A model generated the notes under the pieces. The model made no database searches, was not told the DNA's origin, and was given only the letters and a program-made list of their open reading frames with translations. Shown piece by piece: positions 1 to 9,030 of a DNA stretch of 28,768 nt (positions within the stretch are counted from its first letter, which is position 1; each line of letters begins with the position of its first letter). The translations under genes were made by a program, and so were the position numbers. Origin of the DNA: Reticulitermes lucifugus (Eukaryota > Arthropoda > Insecta > Blattodea > Rhinotermitidae); NCBI GenBank assembly GCA_026260175.1, contig JAKCWW010002563.1:1-28768 (forward strand). The letters run 5' to 3'.

Positions 1-64
1 ATCGAACCCGCGAACCTTGGGTCCAGTGGCGAGCACGCTAACCACTATTCCACCGAGGTCGACT
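1..64 (-). repeat. tRNA-like SINE head, cut by window edge
   Basis: On the minus strand this reads as a tRNA-like promoter: an A-box-like tagtggttagcgtg and a B-box-like gcgggttcgat running off the window start. The body would lie outside the window. It is a SINE head or a tRNA-like remnant, since nothing tRNA-like follows on the other side. Confidence 0.5.
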
Positions 65-940
65 TTATGACAGATACCAGAAGATAAAGAAACCGGAGCG
101 TGAAACCGACCTCCGTTCAAAGTCGAGTCAGGGAAAGAATGAACACAATCCACCCCTCCCACTTCTGCCTAAGAGCTACTGTCCGTTGGCATTGCATGGC
201 GCATGGGATTACAGAGTGGGGCGGAGGGAGGAGTGGCTGCAATCATTGCCCGCCTTAGCAAACGCGGGGCCCGACTGCGATTCTTGTGGCGGGTCCCCAA
301 AAGTTATTGTGCAGAGCAAAAAAGGGACTAACCTTTTGGTATATTAACGTCACAAAATCATTATAAAATCAGTTCGAGAGCTTTGTGTGGTATCTCACTG
401 CGTATTTTTAAAAATGACTAATGCGCGAATCCCCCATGAGCGCGGTGCCCAATTGCGTCAAATCGGTCCAATCAGTCTAAGGCCGGCCCTGGCTGCAATG
501 ATGTCCTGCAGCCTTATGTAATAACAACAGGGGGTCCCAGAACGCATCGTGGCATTCTGACGAACAGTGCCTTCTCCTACCCAGTTCCCACAAGCTGTGA
601 GGCTACACCGGTCATCATTCCTTCCTCGTTATCGGTTGGTTACTGGTGTTGTCGGAAGGTGGGTGGTGTGGTCGGGAGCAGCGGCTAACATGAAACCACA
701 CCAGCAGCGCCCTATTCTATCCTTGACCTCATTGTAACGCTGGGGTATAGAATGCGTCAGGTTTCACCTATAAACTTTCAAGACCTGGTGCTTAGGCATT
801 AGGGAAACTTACCTTTCAAAAGATTTTAGTACGGCTTCTCAAACCGCTATTAAAGCAGATAAGAATACGAGATTCCATTACGAGCATCTTACAAATCCTT
901 TGCGGATACTCAGAAGACTTAATAAATAAATAAATCCAGG
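65..940. other. Unassigned, CpG-rich
   Basis: No convincing exon or repeat was recognised in this stretch. It contains a G/C-rich patch near 215-300 and no long open frame. It may be older repeat debris. Confidence 0.3.
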
Positions 941-1298
941 GTGCAGAGTCCTTCTTGAAAGATCCTCAGCTAGTCAAGAATTTCCCTGCGTTTTATGGAA
1001 TCCGAAGGATCATTACCGCGTTCACAAGAGCACGCACCTGTCCCTATTCTGAGCCAGATCATTCCAATCCACGCTCTCATCCGACTACTTGAAGATCGGT
1101 TTTAATATTATCCTCCCATCTACGGCTAGGTCTTCCAAGTGGACTCTTTCCCTCAGGCCCCCCCTCCCCAAAACCCTGTATGCACCTATCCTATCCCCCA
1201 TAGTGCTACATGCCCAGCCCGTCTCATTCTTCATTTGATTGCAGTCTTCTGCACTCCCCTCTTACCTCGTCCCTCTTATGTCCAAAACCTATTCTCCA
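940..1298 (+). repeat. Interspersed repeat R2, copy 1
   Basis: Contains blocks such as ttttaatattatcctcccat and taggtcttccaagtgg that recur in the window near 13.2 kb (minus), 15.43 kb and 16.65 kb. In other insect assemblies translations of this family are often annotated as short hypothetical proteins; here the frame is broken. The 3' side abuts the ATT tail of SINE-1. Sequence resembling a later part of the same family continues at about 1564-1690, so SINE-1 may have inserted into it. Confidence 0.6.
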
Positions 1299-1300
1299 CT

Positions 1301-1563
1301 ATTATTATTATTATTATTATGAAGAGCCCCGCAGCAGATGCTACGGACGCACGGCAACCCTATGATGTACATGATGAGGGTTTTTCCGCTTTTCCGTTTT
1401 AATGGAGCACCGGTAGAATGAAATTGACAGGGGAAAACAGAAGTACTCAGAGAAAAACCTGTCCCAGTGCCACTTTGGTCACCACAAATCCCACATGGAC
1501 TGACCCGGGATCGAACCCGGGTCAGTCCATGTGGGACTAACCGCCTGAGCCATAGCACGGTAT
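1301..1563 (-). repeat. SINE-1, minus copy with hairpin-converted head
   Basis: Matches the plus copy at 2268-2559 from the head (ggctcaggcggttagtc) through the body (ccatgtgggattt, agtggcactgg, caatttcattc, ccggtgctccatta) to the end (gcgtccgtagc, tctgctgcggg). Its tail is (AAT)n, seen as ATT on the plus strand at 1301-1320. Part of the tRNA-like head is replaced by an inverted copy of downstream sequence (see the hairpin entry). Confidence 0.85.
1489..1536. repeat. Perfect 21-bp inverted repeat inside SINE-1 head
   Basis: Arm 1489-1509 (tcccacatgg...acccggg) and arm 1516-1536 are exact reverse complements around a 6-base loop (atcgaa). The loop and inner arm overlap the B box. In the sister copy the corresponding upstream part is an ordinary, unrelated tRNA-like sequence. 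Confidence 0.95.
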
Positions 1564-1905
1564 ATCCTATTCTCTAACAACCTCAGCCTATATTCCTCCC
1601 TCACGTGTGAGAGATCAAGTACACAGAAAACTCTAACTGTAGGCCCAAAAACATCCATATTAAGCATTCTAATATAATTATCAAATTTACTCCATTTATA
1701 TGCGTATGTAATTTTGAACGTTGGCGTCACTAATAACTATGACCCTGCGGAGGGGCTTTGATGAAACTTGGCGTGAAGGACGTACCATTTTGGTGTTGAG
1801 GGAACGTCTACGAATGGAGTGCTGTTACTGTCATTTCAGATACGTGGTTCGACATTTGTACAGCTGTGTAATTTGCTAGTAACGTCAAATGATGTGGAAA
1901 GCCAG

Positions 1906-2184
1906 AAATGCATAATACGCTATTCAGTTTACCAACAAATGCACAAACACAAACTACTTTTACAGTTTTATTAGTATCGTTGTATTCCCCTACACGTGTT
2001 TCGGTCCGTAGACCATCTTCAGGGGGGTAACAAGAGGGTCTACGGACCGAAACACGTGTAGGGGAATACATCGATACTAATAAAACTATAAAAGTAGTTT
2101 GTGTTTGTGCATTTGTTGGTAAACTGAATAGTGAGTGAAAAATGCACGGTGAAAGCAATATTTAAAAAAAATGCATAATACGCT
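1906..2184. mobile_element. Fold-back element H1-a with 16-bp target duplication
   Basis: The 16-base direct repeat aaatgcataatacgct lies at 1906-1921 and 2169-2184. The insert (1922-2168) is largely two inverted arms (about 1922-2014 and 2037-2130) running from a ccaacaaatgcacaaacac block to a hammerhead-like motif at the centre. After the right arm it ends with aatgcacggtgaaagc and an A-rich tail. A-rich tail plus a long target duplication points to a retroelement-type insertion, not a cut-and-paste transposon. Confidence 0.85.
1987..2027 (-). ncRNA. Hammerhead-ribozyme-like motif (H1-a)
   Basis: Minus strand, in order: CCCCC, CTGAAGAT, stem II GGTC-tacg-GACC, GAAAC, loop acgt, GTA, GGGG. 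The flanking C and G runs can form stem I, and AC/GT forms a two-pair stem III. The stem II loop is of the UNCG type. Compared with the canonical core CUGANGA there is one extra T before stem II. The right arm carries only a partial second copy (2036-2064, plus) lacking the CTGA part. Confidence 0.6.
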
Positions 2185-2267
2185 GTTACTGGGAACTATG
2201 CTAATTCCACGGATCAAACTACTTCTTCAGAAGCTAACAGTCGCTAAGCTAGTAAAGACATTTCCTT

Positions 2268-2559
2268 AGGCCGTGCCACGGCTCAGGCGGTTAGTCGCCG
2301 GCCTCCCACCGCGGAGGTCCGGGTTCAATCCCGGGTCGGTCCATGTGGGATTTGCGGTGGACTAAGTGGCACTGGAACAGGTTTTTTCCCCGAGTACTTG
2401 GGTCTTCCCCCGTCAATTTCATTCCACCGGTGCTCCATTACTTGGAAAAATGAAAAAACTGATCATCTTTCTCTTCATCTTCATCACAAGGGTTGCACAA
2501 TAAGCCTTAAGGCTGCGGTGCGTCCGTAGCTTCTGCTGCGGGCCCTTCTCAAAAAAAAA
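2268..2559 (+). repeat. SINE-1, plus copy
   Basis: tRNA-like head with an A-box region (ggctcaggcggttag) and B box (gggttcaatccc), a body shared with the minus copy, and an A9 tail at 2551-2559. Imperfect ttcctt-containing flanks on both sides may be a short target duplication. It looks less altered than the minus copy. Confidence 0.85.
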
Positions 2560-2689
2560 TTCCTTGCCCTTTAAGGAACCCCAACGTTCTTAACAAACGG
2601 TTTAGTCGCAGACAGGTCACAGACGGACGGAAGTGGTCTACACACTTCGCAAAGCTTGCCCAATAACCAAGTAGATGTGCGTCTCAGTA

Positions 2690-3045
2690 AGCTGTATGTT
2701 AAGATAATGACAACGACCAACTCTGCAATGCAATCTCAAGGCAATCACGACTTCATTTTTTTTTGGCTTCGCAGGTTACATTTAGGTCGTCAACTGTTTC
2801 TCCGGCCTCTCTGGATCTACCGTATTGATTGTACTTGTCTCAAACGGGGAGATATTATGAACGTACGCAGGTCTTCATGTAAAGTGTCTGTTATTGTTGT
2901 CCATTTTTTACCACAAGAGAAATACGCCGCCGAATCTTCGTGAAAAGCTCCCAGTACAAAAATTATCACGAAATTCCATTCGGTGGGAGTCGAGATTTTT
3001 CATGAGGACTGACGCAGCTGATGGTCGCTTTTAGCGCCTAACAGC
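2690..3045 (+). repeat. Interspersed repeat R1, copy 1
   Basis: Aligns by eye with 14660-15050: gcaatcacgacttcatttt, cggcctctctgg, ttgtacttgtctcaaa, ggtcttcatgtaaagtgtctg. This copy keeps CpGs that are TpG or CpA in the 14.7-kb copy. A minus-strand relative lies at 8745-9030. Confidence 0.75.
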
Positions 3046-3516
3046 CAGTCTTCTCCTACACTAGGCTGGAATCGGTCCAAGACAGGTACATAATGGGGTA
3101 TAAACAGAAGCCAAGAATTAGCCGGGGTCATCGTGCCTGCGGTATTCATCGCTCTGATTCAGCCTTAACAAGAGATTTAAAAAAAATCAACAAAGCTACC
3201 TCCCTCGAAATGCTGCGATTTATATGAGGTCCATGTCTCTGCATATTTTACACTGCAACCGAGCCAGCTACTCGTATACTGGTATTCATTTGACTGATAT
3301 AACTTAAAAAGTTTCACACGTAATATAAAAAAAATTCTGAACTGTGCCTCTGGTTGGTCACTTCTACCCACGTGGTCCATCTGTTGCCTCCTACTTCTAT
3401 ATAAGTAGCCAGTTTCCCAACCACGCTCACTTCTATTCTGAAGATTGAAATAGTATTTTCCTTCGAAACAATGATACCCAACATACCAGACCACACAGTA
3501 TCATAAACCACAAGAC
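3046..3516. other. Unassigned repeat-like stretch
   Basis: Two overlapping minus-strand open frames of 65 and 105 codons are present, but no domain, splice context or start is convincing. The sequence looks like repeat debris. Confidence 0.3.
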
Positions 3517-3687
3517 CACAAAATAATAGGAATCACTCGTCTATCAAGAACTGCACAATTAAAATTAAATTGTCACTCAATGGTACCACTGAGTGACAAT
3601 TTAATTGAATAGTGCAGCTGTTGGTAGACGAGTGATTCCTATTACCATAATGCACGGTGAACAAAAAAAGTAAAGTCACAAAATAAT
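3517..3687. mobile_element. Palindromic element H1-b with 11-bp target duplication
   Basis: Near-perfect palindrome of about 121 bp (3524-3644) centred on ggtacc near 3582, with almost no loop. It is followed by ataatgcacggtgaac and an A-rich run. The direct repeat cacaaaataat occurs at 3517-3527 and 3677-3687. Its end sequence (gctgttggtagac ... atgcacggtga) parallels that of H1-a (atttgttggtaaac ... atgcacggtga), so it appears to be a shortened fold-back of the same family without the ribozyme part. Confidence 0.75.
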
Positions 3688-4125
3688 TGTTACAGCTGAG
3701 AAAACCTCATATACGAGTATTATTTATACAGAAATCGTTGAAGCAGATTGCGTATGTATTTTCGTTCATGACCTATGTCCATACAAAGTTTAACAATGCG
3801 ATAGAACAGTAACCAGGCGTCACAGCGTCACGTCCCAGAAAACCTGAATCCTTTAAAAAGTCTACCACTAATAGTTCAATGGTAATATCTAACAAATCGG
3901 AAGTCAAATACGGATTTCACGCGGCCGACATATTTTACCCGCTATAAAAAATTACCTCAGTAAAAGTTGTACATTTTCCGAAGACCTGTCACCACAAAAA
4001 GCTTCAGTATCATGTATTAAGTGACGCTAGTGACGCTCTGACGTCATGTTGGTGTTAGTAATAGCATGAAAATAAAATGGGAAGGTCGGGAGACCTCTAG
4101 CGATATGACACTCGTACCGGTTCAT
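3688..4125. other. Unassigned
   Basis: No coding or repeat assignment can be made. A tandem-like tgacgctagtgacgctctgacg patch lies near 4021-4043. Confidence 0.3.
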
Positions 4126-4129
4126 AGGT

Positions 4130-4405
4130 AAAGCAATCCCATTACAGGCCTGGACAGGCCCTTAGGGCTCCAGGAGGTTGAGGCTCCCAGAATTTCTAGA
4201 CAATCGGCACATGAAGGTAGTAAGGTACGCACCGGCCACCTTTACTCCCCAGGATATACTCCTGATACTGAGTCGACCACAGGGCCATAGTGCGGCCGGA
4301 AGGATTTGGTCAATGAAAAATTCCAATGACACCATCGGGAAACGAAACCGCGACCTTCCGGCTTGTAGCCTCAACCAACTGCGCCACCGCCGTGTCCCCT
4401 TACTG
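4130..4405 (-). repeat. SINE-3, minus copy 1
   Basis: Minus strand: tRNA-like head with A box (ggtggcgcagttgg) and B box (ggtttcgtttccc) at the right, then the SINE-3 body phrase ctggggagtaaaggtggccgg. The overlapping open frames on both strands here are inside the repeat. Confidence 0.7.
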
Positions 4406-4486
4406 GTTCCTACCGGCTTATTATAACAACGCTGTCCATCTCTCTGTAATCATTAAACAAATCAAGAACAATAAGACAGGGGTTCG

Positions 4487-4770
4487 CCGATCCTGGTGGT
4501 CGTGCAGTAAAAGGCATGGGTCTGAAACCGCTTGATTGCTGGGACCGCGGGTTCGAAACCCAATAAGGGCAAGGATGTTCCTCTTTTGTGTTTGTTGTGT
4601 GTTGTGTAGGTAGCGGCCTCTGCGACGAGCTGATCATTCGTTCAGGGGAGTCCTACCGGGTGTGTGTGTGTCTGATAGTGTGTGATCTAGAAACCTCATC
4701 AAAGAGGCGGTCTAGGTCTGTGATGAGCTGTCGCGCCACAGAAAGAAAGCTAGAAAGAAAGAAAGAAAAC
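4487..4770 (+). repeat. SINE-2, plus copy
   Basis: Head (gccgatcctggtgg, B box gcgggttcgaaaccc) and body (cctctgcgacgagctgatca, gagtcctaccgggtgtg) match the minus copies at 7.9 and 20.6 kb. It ends in a (GAAA)n-rich tail at 4741-4768. A GT microsatellite expanded at 4660-4671. Confidence 0.8.
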
Positions 4771-4999
4771 GGTTTTCATTAAATCTTATATTGAGTTTAA
4801 AGAAAATTTGTCGATGCATTCAAAACAATACCGGGCACTCTAGACCTAGACGCATTGCTACACGCACATCGTGCTTCCATTCGCGCCTAACTTGCTCAAC
4901 ACTTATTAAACGCGCAAATCTCCCAAACTGTTTCATTTAGCAACGATTTCAGTAATTCAGCTTACACAGCATCGAATGACAGACTGACTGGTAAACGAG

Positions 5000-5230
5000 A
5001 TATTCGATACAGAAGGCAGTCATGGCTAACATGAGGTACCACCCATAAATTTGTCGGGGCAAACTGCAGAAAATCACGCAAAACTACAGTCAAGGTAGCC
5101 GGTTTGAGGCCGACATTCAAACCCGGGGCTTCCCGAATATTAAGAACCCTAACCTCTCGACAGCAGTGTCCAGTAAAGTAAATTAAACTAAAGAACCACC
5201 TCGCCCGGTAAATTAAATATGTCATTCGCG
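5000..5230 (-). repeat. tRNA-headed SINE, different family
   Basis: Minus strand: head with A-box-like ctgtcgagaggttagg and B-box-like gggtttgaatgtc, then a body with gattttctgcagtttg and gggtggtacctcat. No sister copy was found in the window. Confidence 0.55.
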
Positions 5231-5744
5231 GTAATGACTCAGTAAGAAGCCGAAGGATCCGATATTTACGACAGTCGCCGGGCTCTCTTACTCACGGATC
5301 ACGCGGCTGACCTTCTACTCATGCCCGGGGTTTGGCAGGCGTCCCTACCGTGTGGGAAGGCCACGAGCAGCGTCTTATATCTAGAGTGGATTTGTAAAAT
5401 GTCACGTTTCCGTCCCACTGTAGCACGTGTATCTTAAGTTCGTCGTGGCTTTAACATTGTGACCCTCGGTTCAGCTAGCTCTCCTCTCTCTGCTGCCCGA
5501 GTTCGGTGCCCCAGATGATCGATATTTGAGGCGCCACGTTGCCAAATTCCACAGCCCGACGAACCAGGATGGGAGAAGCTCAGCTGAAGGAGGACCACTT
5601 CATTTCTGTTCCTTTAGTAGGTGCCCGGGCAGAAGCGGGTATCGAAGTCCTGGCCATTACGTCATACGGTCAGTCGGTCACAGGTTTAGGTATGTTCTTC
5701 TACCTCAGGAAATGACGGTATCTGATGTGAAAGGAAAATGTCAC
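5231..5744. other. Unassigned
   Basis: CpG-normal stretch with an 88-codon plus frame (5526-5792) that has no recognisable domain and runs into the SINE that follows. Nothing is assigned. Confidence 0.3.
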
Positions 5745-6025
5745 ACTCAAGGGAACATCTGTGGTCTATCGACGGTATGTGAGTCTTTATGACGGGGGTT
5801 TGATTCCCGGTAGGGGCAAGCGTCCAGCCTGGCTCTGGGCCCACCTAACTTCTTATTCAATGAGCACTGGAGCCACTTTCCTCGGGGGATAATGCGGCAG
5901 AGACGTGAAGTGGATCACTCACCCCTATCTAGTTCCAAAATTAAGAATGCGTGGAGCTATAACCTCACCCCATACACCTTCATGGAGTGGTGCTTCCTTA
6001 ATCATAGAGAGAACTGTTCTTTTAC
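5745..6025 (+). repeat. SINE-3, plus copy
   Basis: B box gggtttgattcccgg near 5797, then tctgggcccacc, the phrase cactcacccctatctag, and the closing accttcatggagtgg shared with the copies at 10.3 and 24.5 kb. Confidence 0.7.
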
Positions 6026-6114
6026 CTTGACCTGCCTTAACATTCAATAACTTCACCGACAGTGTATTTTTTTTTGGTATCATCATACCTTTGTGCTTAT
6101 TAATCGACGTCTGT

Positions 6115-6215
6115 TTTAATTATCATACGAACACAAAACGTTTAACACTATGCATTAGTTTATCCTCTACAACATGTTTCGGCCGTTTGTATCCGCCATC
6201 ATCAAGTAGAATCAC
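6115..6215 (-). repeat. H1 family fragment with degenerate hammerhead motif
   Basis: Minus strand core at 6162-6212: TTGATGAT, a weak three-pair stem II (GGC/GCC), GAAAC, loop atgtt, GTA. The first core base is T instead of C, so it is probably inactive if the rest folds. Confidence 0.5.
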
Positions 6216-6339
6216 AATAACACAAGTGGAAAAGTATACTGAGGTGGCCTCCATTAACTGATTGATCTTTGTAATTAGGGTGCGGTGTGTTCTCTTGGAG
6301 ATAGGCGTGTAAGTTTTAAATATCGGTACTATTTTGGCA

Positions 6340-6480
6340 AACTTTCAGATTACGGTCGTCTGAGATATGAAGCCGTTTAGTTCGGTAGATTCCGATGTTT
6401 CTCCGAAACATCGGAACTTGTCTACCACACTCACCGGTGTCAAATCCCACAAGACAAGAATCTTCAGTTACTATTGTGAG
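6340..6480. repeat. R3 repeat fragment with short hairpin
   Basis: An inverted repeat at 6390-6416 (ttccgatgtttc / gaaacatcggaa, 3-base loop) lies inside sequence related to R3 on the minus strand (gaggttctcac ... gaagattcttgtc). R3-like debris may continue to about 6665. Confidence 0.5.
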
Positions 6481-6689
6481 AACCTCAGATCTACGTATAT
6501 GCTAAGTCTCAACTTCATGCAGTGAATACGGTTTCCAACGTCTTCATCAACTGACGGACACATACCAAGACTTAGACGGTTGCTGTTGTGGTATGACCAC
6601 GTACATGATGGCAGTTCGTTGCCAACATTTCGTCGAAACTTTCTGCCCCCATCTTCAGGGTAGAGGTAAGCCAAGCTGGGGAAAATGTA

Positions 6690-7204
6690 GGTTATATATT
6701 AAGGGTGGGGAATACCGGGTCACGGAGTACAAGAGGATTGACATCCCATAACATACCCATTTCAAACATCTGTAATGTACCAGATTACAGTGTCATAACA
6801 CATAACACCGCTATCTACACCTTTGCCGTCATAAAACCTAACATGACATCATTTCTTTGACATCACCCTTAGCGCTTTTAGCTGGAAGTAAAGTGTGAAT
6901 TAGTTACAAGGTGCCAGGGCATCACGTGATAACAGTGGAAAAACTAACACATGCGTATGTTCGGTTTATGAAACCACCGAGGGCTGACGGTGACAGGATT
7001 CCCCGCACCCCTCTTGCCTTACCCTAGAGACCAATGAATCTACTGTTCTACCGTGATTTGTGTAGGCGGATTCACTATCCAACCCCTTGCTATTAACCCT
7101 TTCTGATTTGACATTTTAATTTCGTTAGGCGTTTGGGCTTCACAGTGTAAGTCGACCATCCGAGGGGTGACCAGTTTCATAATCATCCGTGATTTCTGGC
7201 TTCC
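6690..7204. other. Unassigned
   Basis: No exon, RNA gene or clear repeat was recognised. Confidence 0.3.
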
Positions 7205-7445
7205 GCCGCGATATTCATGAGATCTGCGTTCTTCTGGGATATTACGCAGTGTCGAGTGGTAATCCTTTACCGACGTTTCGAGACAACGTATCGGTCCCAT
7301 CTTCAAGGGTCAGAAAGTCCAAGAAGAAAACAATTTCTTGACCCTTGAAGATGGAATCGGTACGTTGTCTCGAAACGTCGGTAAAGGATTACCACTCGAC
7401 GCTGCGTAATATCCCAGAAAAGCGCAGATGTCATTTTCATGATCA
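7205..7445. repeat. R3 fold-back with about 92-bp arms
   Basis: Left arm about 7219-7311 and right arm about 7340-7431 are near-perfect reverse complements with a 28-base loop. Each arm is R3 sequence (ttctgggatattacgcag ... ccgacgtttcgagac ... cttcaagggtc). The left arm, read on the minus strand (7306-7268), keeps a hammerhead-like order: TTGAAGAT, GGGAC/GTCTC stem II, GAAAC, gtcg, GTA. Confidence 0.85.
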
Positions 7446-7489
7446 CTTTCAGCAGAATATGGTTGAACAAAATCAAAGTGTTTATTAGA

Positions 7490-7800
7490 TTTTGTTGTGT
7501 GAGATTTTGGGTTCTCATGGTGGGGACAATTAACCGCTTAAAGCCAAGTCGTAAAAATATGTACCAGCTGCTGTACAACTTAAAAACTCTTCAATTTACC
7601 AATTCGATGTTGGCCTGTTCGCAACTGCTCACTGAACGACACAGCGTGAAAGTTCAGGGAAGAAGCGAACCTACAGCAACACCGCTAAGCGAACCTCAAA
7701 TCTCCCAGAGCACGTAAGTCCTTGAACATTCGAGTCTTCTGGGATGTTACGACGTGTCTATTCGTAAATAGTTACGGACATTTCCAAAGATCGTAGTCGA
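7490..7800. repeat. R3 repeat fragments
   Basis: Contains gggttctcatggtgggg, gcgaacctcaaatctccc and cgagtcttctgggatgttacg, phrases of the R3 family in diverged form. Confidence 0.5.
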
Positions 7801-7843
7801 AGAAACCTTGGACTAAATATTTATTCCAACTACTGCACGAGAC

Positions 7844-8104
7844 TTTTTTTTTAAATGGCTCGACAGCCCCAAGTGGGCCAAGGCCTCCTCATTATAGAGG
7901 CTTCACGATCACACTCAGACACACCACACTCGGTAGGACTCCTCTGGACGAGTGACCAGCCCGTCGCAGAGACCTCTACCTGACAACACACAAGACTTTC
8001 AAGAGACAGACATCCATGCCCCCAGCAGGATTCGAACCCGCAATCCCAGCAAGCGAACGGCCGCAAACCCACGCCTTAGACCGCATAACCACTGGGATCG
8101 GCAC
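7844..8104 (-). repeat. SINE-2, minus copy 1
   Basis: Minus strand: gccgatcccagtgg, gcggtctaaggcgtggg, B box gcgggttcgaatcc, gtagaggtctctgcgacggg, gagtcctaccgagtgtgg, and an A-rich tail (T-run on plus at about 7845-7853). The head resembles the D-arm of tRNA-Ser/Leu. It directly abuts an H1 fragment. Confidence 0.85.
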
Positions 8105-8107
8105 TAC

Positions 8108-8215
8108 ACAAGAATATAAGACAATCAAAGGACAATAGTTGATTAATATATAACACTCCTTATACATGTTTCGGCCTATCATGGCCATCTTCAGGGAAGT
8201 AGTTAACAAAGGAAA
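8108..8215 (-). repeat. H1 family fragment with hammerhead-like motif
   Basis: Minus strand core at about 8200-8155: CTGAAGAT, stem II GGCC-atgata-GGCC, GAAAC, loop atgt, ATA (GTA expected). A flanking stem I of about five pairs is possible with one mismatch. Confidence 0.6.
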
Positions 8216-8309
8216 AATTAGCCATAACTATTGTCTTTTATTGTTGCGCAGTAGTTGGAGTAAATAGTGTGAATTAATTTACTGCACGGAACATGGATAA
8301 TATTAAACC

Positions 8310-8455
8310 TTGGACTGTTTGACGCTGAAGATGAAGGCAATACGATCTTTCGAAACGTCGGTAAATATTTACCCAACGACATAGTGTAACATCCCAGAAG
8401 ACTTGAATCTTCAACAATACCGCTGTCAGAACCTCAAATCTCACAATGTATATCA
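8310..8455 (+). repeat. R3 repeat with hammerhead-like core
   Basis: CTGAAGAT 8325-8332, stem II GAAGG 8333-8337 / CTTTC 8347-8351, GAAAC 8352-8356, loop gtcg, GTA 8361-8363. No convincing stem I. On the minus strand the open frame contains RFEVLTAVLL and VFWDVTLCRW, a peptide fragment widespread in insect repeat annotations. Confidence 0.7.
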
Positions 8456-8599
8456 TATGTACTAGAATCATACCGTTTTTGTGACTCGTTTTTACGACGC
8501 TGCTAGCAGGCCAAGCTCAATGTACTCGTACGTCGGATGGCACGACGGGTGGACAACGAATTGGAACTAATGGCCTAATCTAGATACTATACCGTCATT

Positions 8600-8722
8600 A
8601 GCCGAGAGGGGCTGAGGACAACTATACACATGAGCCAGAACAGCCAATACACCGGCAGAAATTCGAACCAGCCACCTCCGTACTACAAGTCTAAAGCATT
8701 ACCGCTACAGTAACCTGCTTAT
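8600..8722 (-). repeat. tRNA-like SINE head
   Basis: Minus strand head with ctgtagcggtaatgc (A-box-like) and ggctggttcgaattt (B box). The body family is not identified. Confidence 0.5.
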
Positions 8723-8744
8723 TGTTACTGGCAGAAAAGTGCTT

Positions 8745-9030
8745 TTATCGAAAACATAAAGCAAATTCCAGGCGCATTCGCAGTTGCAAAAAGCGCATAT
8801 TAATGTCCGCATGTATCAGCGCGCCTCCCGCTGGATGGATTTCCGTGAAATTTGGTATTGGGGACTTTTTATGAAAATCTGTCGAGAAACTCCAAATTTG
8901 GCTAAAATCGAATAAAAACATCGGGCACTTCCCATGAAGACCTAAGTACGTTTTAGTGTTACCGGCGACATAAATTCGCCATAAAAGCATTACTGTGCAA
9001 CAGAATATTTTTATATTGTTGACAGTGACA
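8745..9030 (-). repeat. Interspersed repeat R1, minus copy
   Basis: The minus frame holds KCPMFLFDFSQIWSF, which parallels RCLLFLSDFNQNQNV in the R1 copy at 14.9 kb. It is CpG-rich, unlike that copy. The 118-codon open frame covering it is repeat-derived. Confidence 0.6.

Noticed and set aside
1922-2168. CRISPR-like or palindromic regulatory site
   Set aside because: The inverted arms are one insertion with a target duplication; there are no regular direct repeats with spacers and the genome is eukaryotic.
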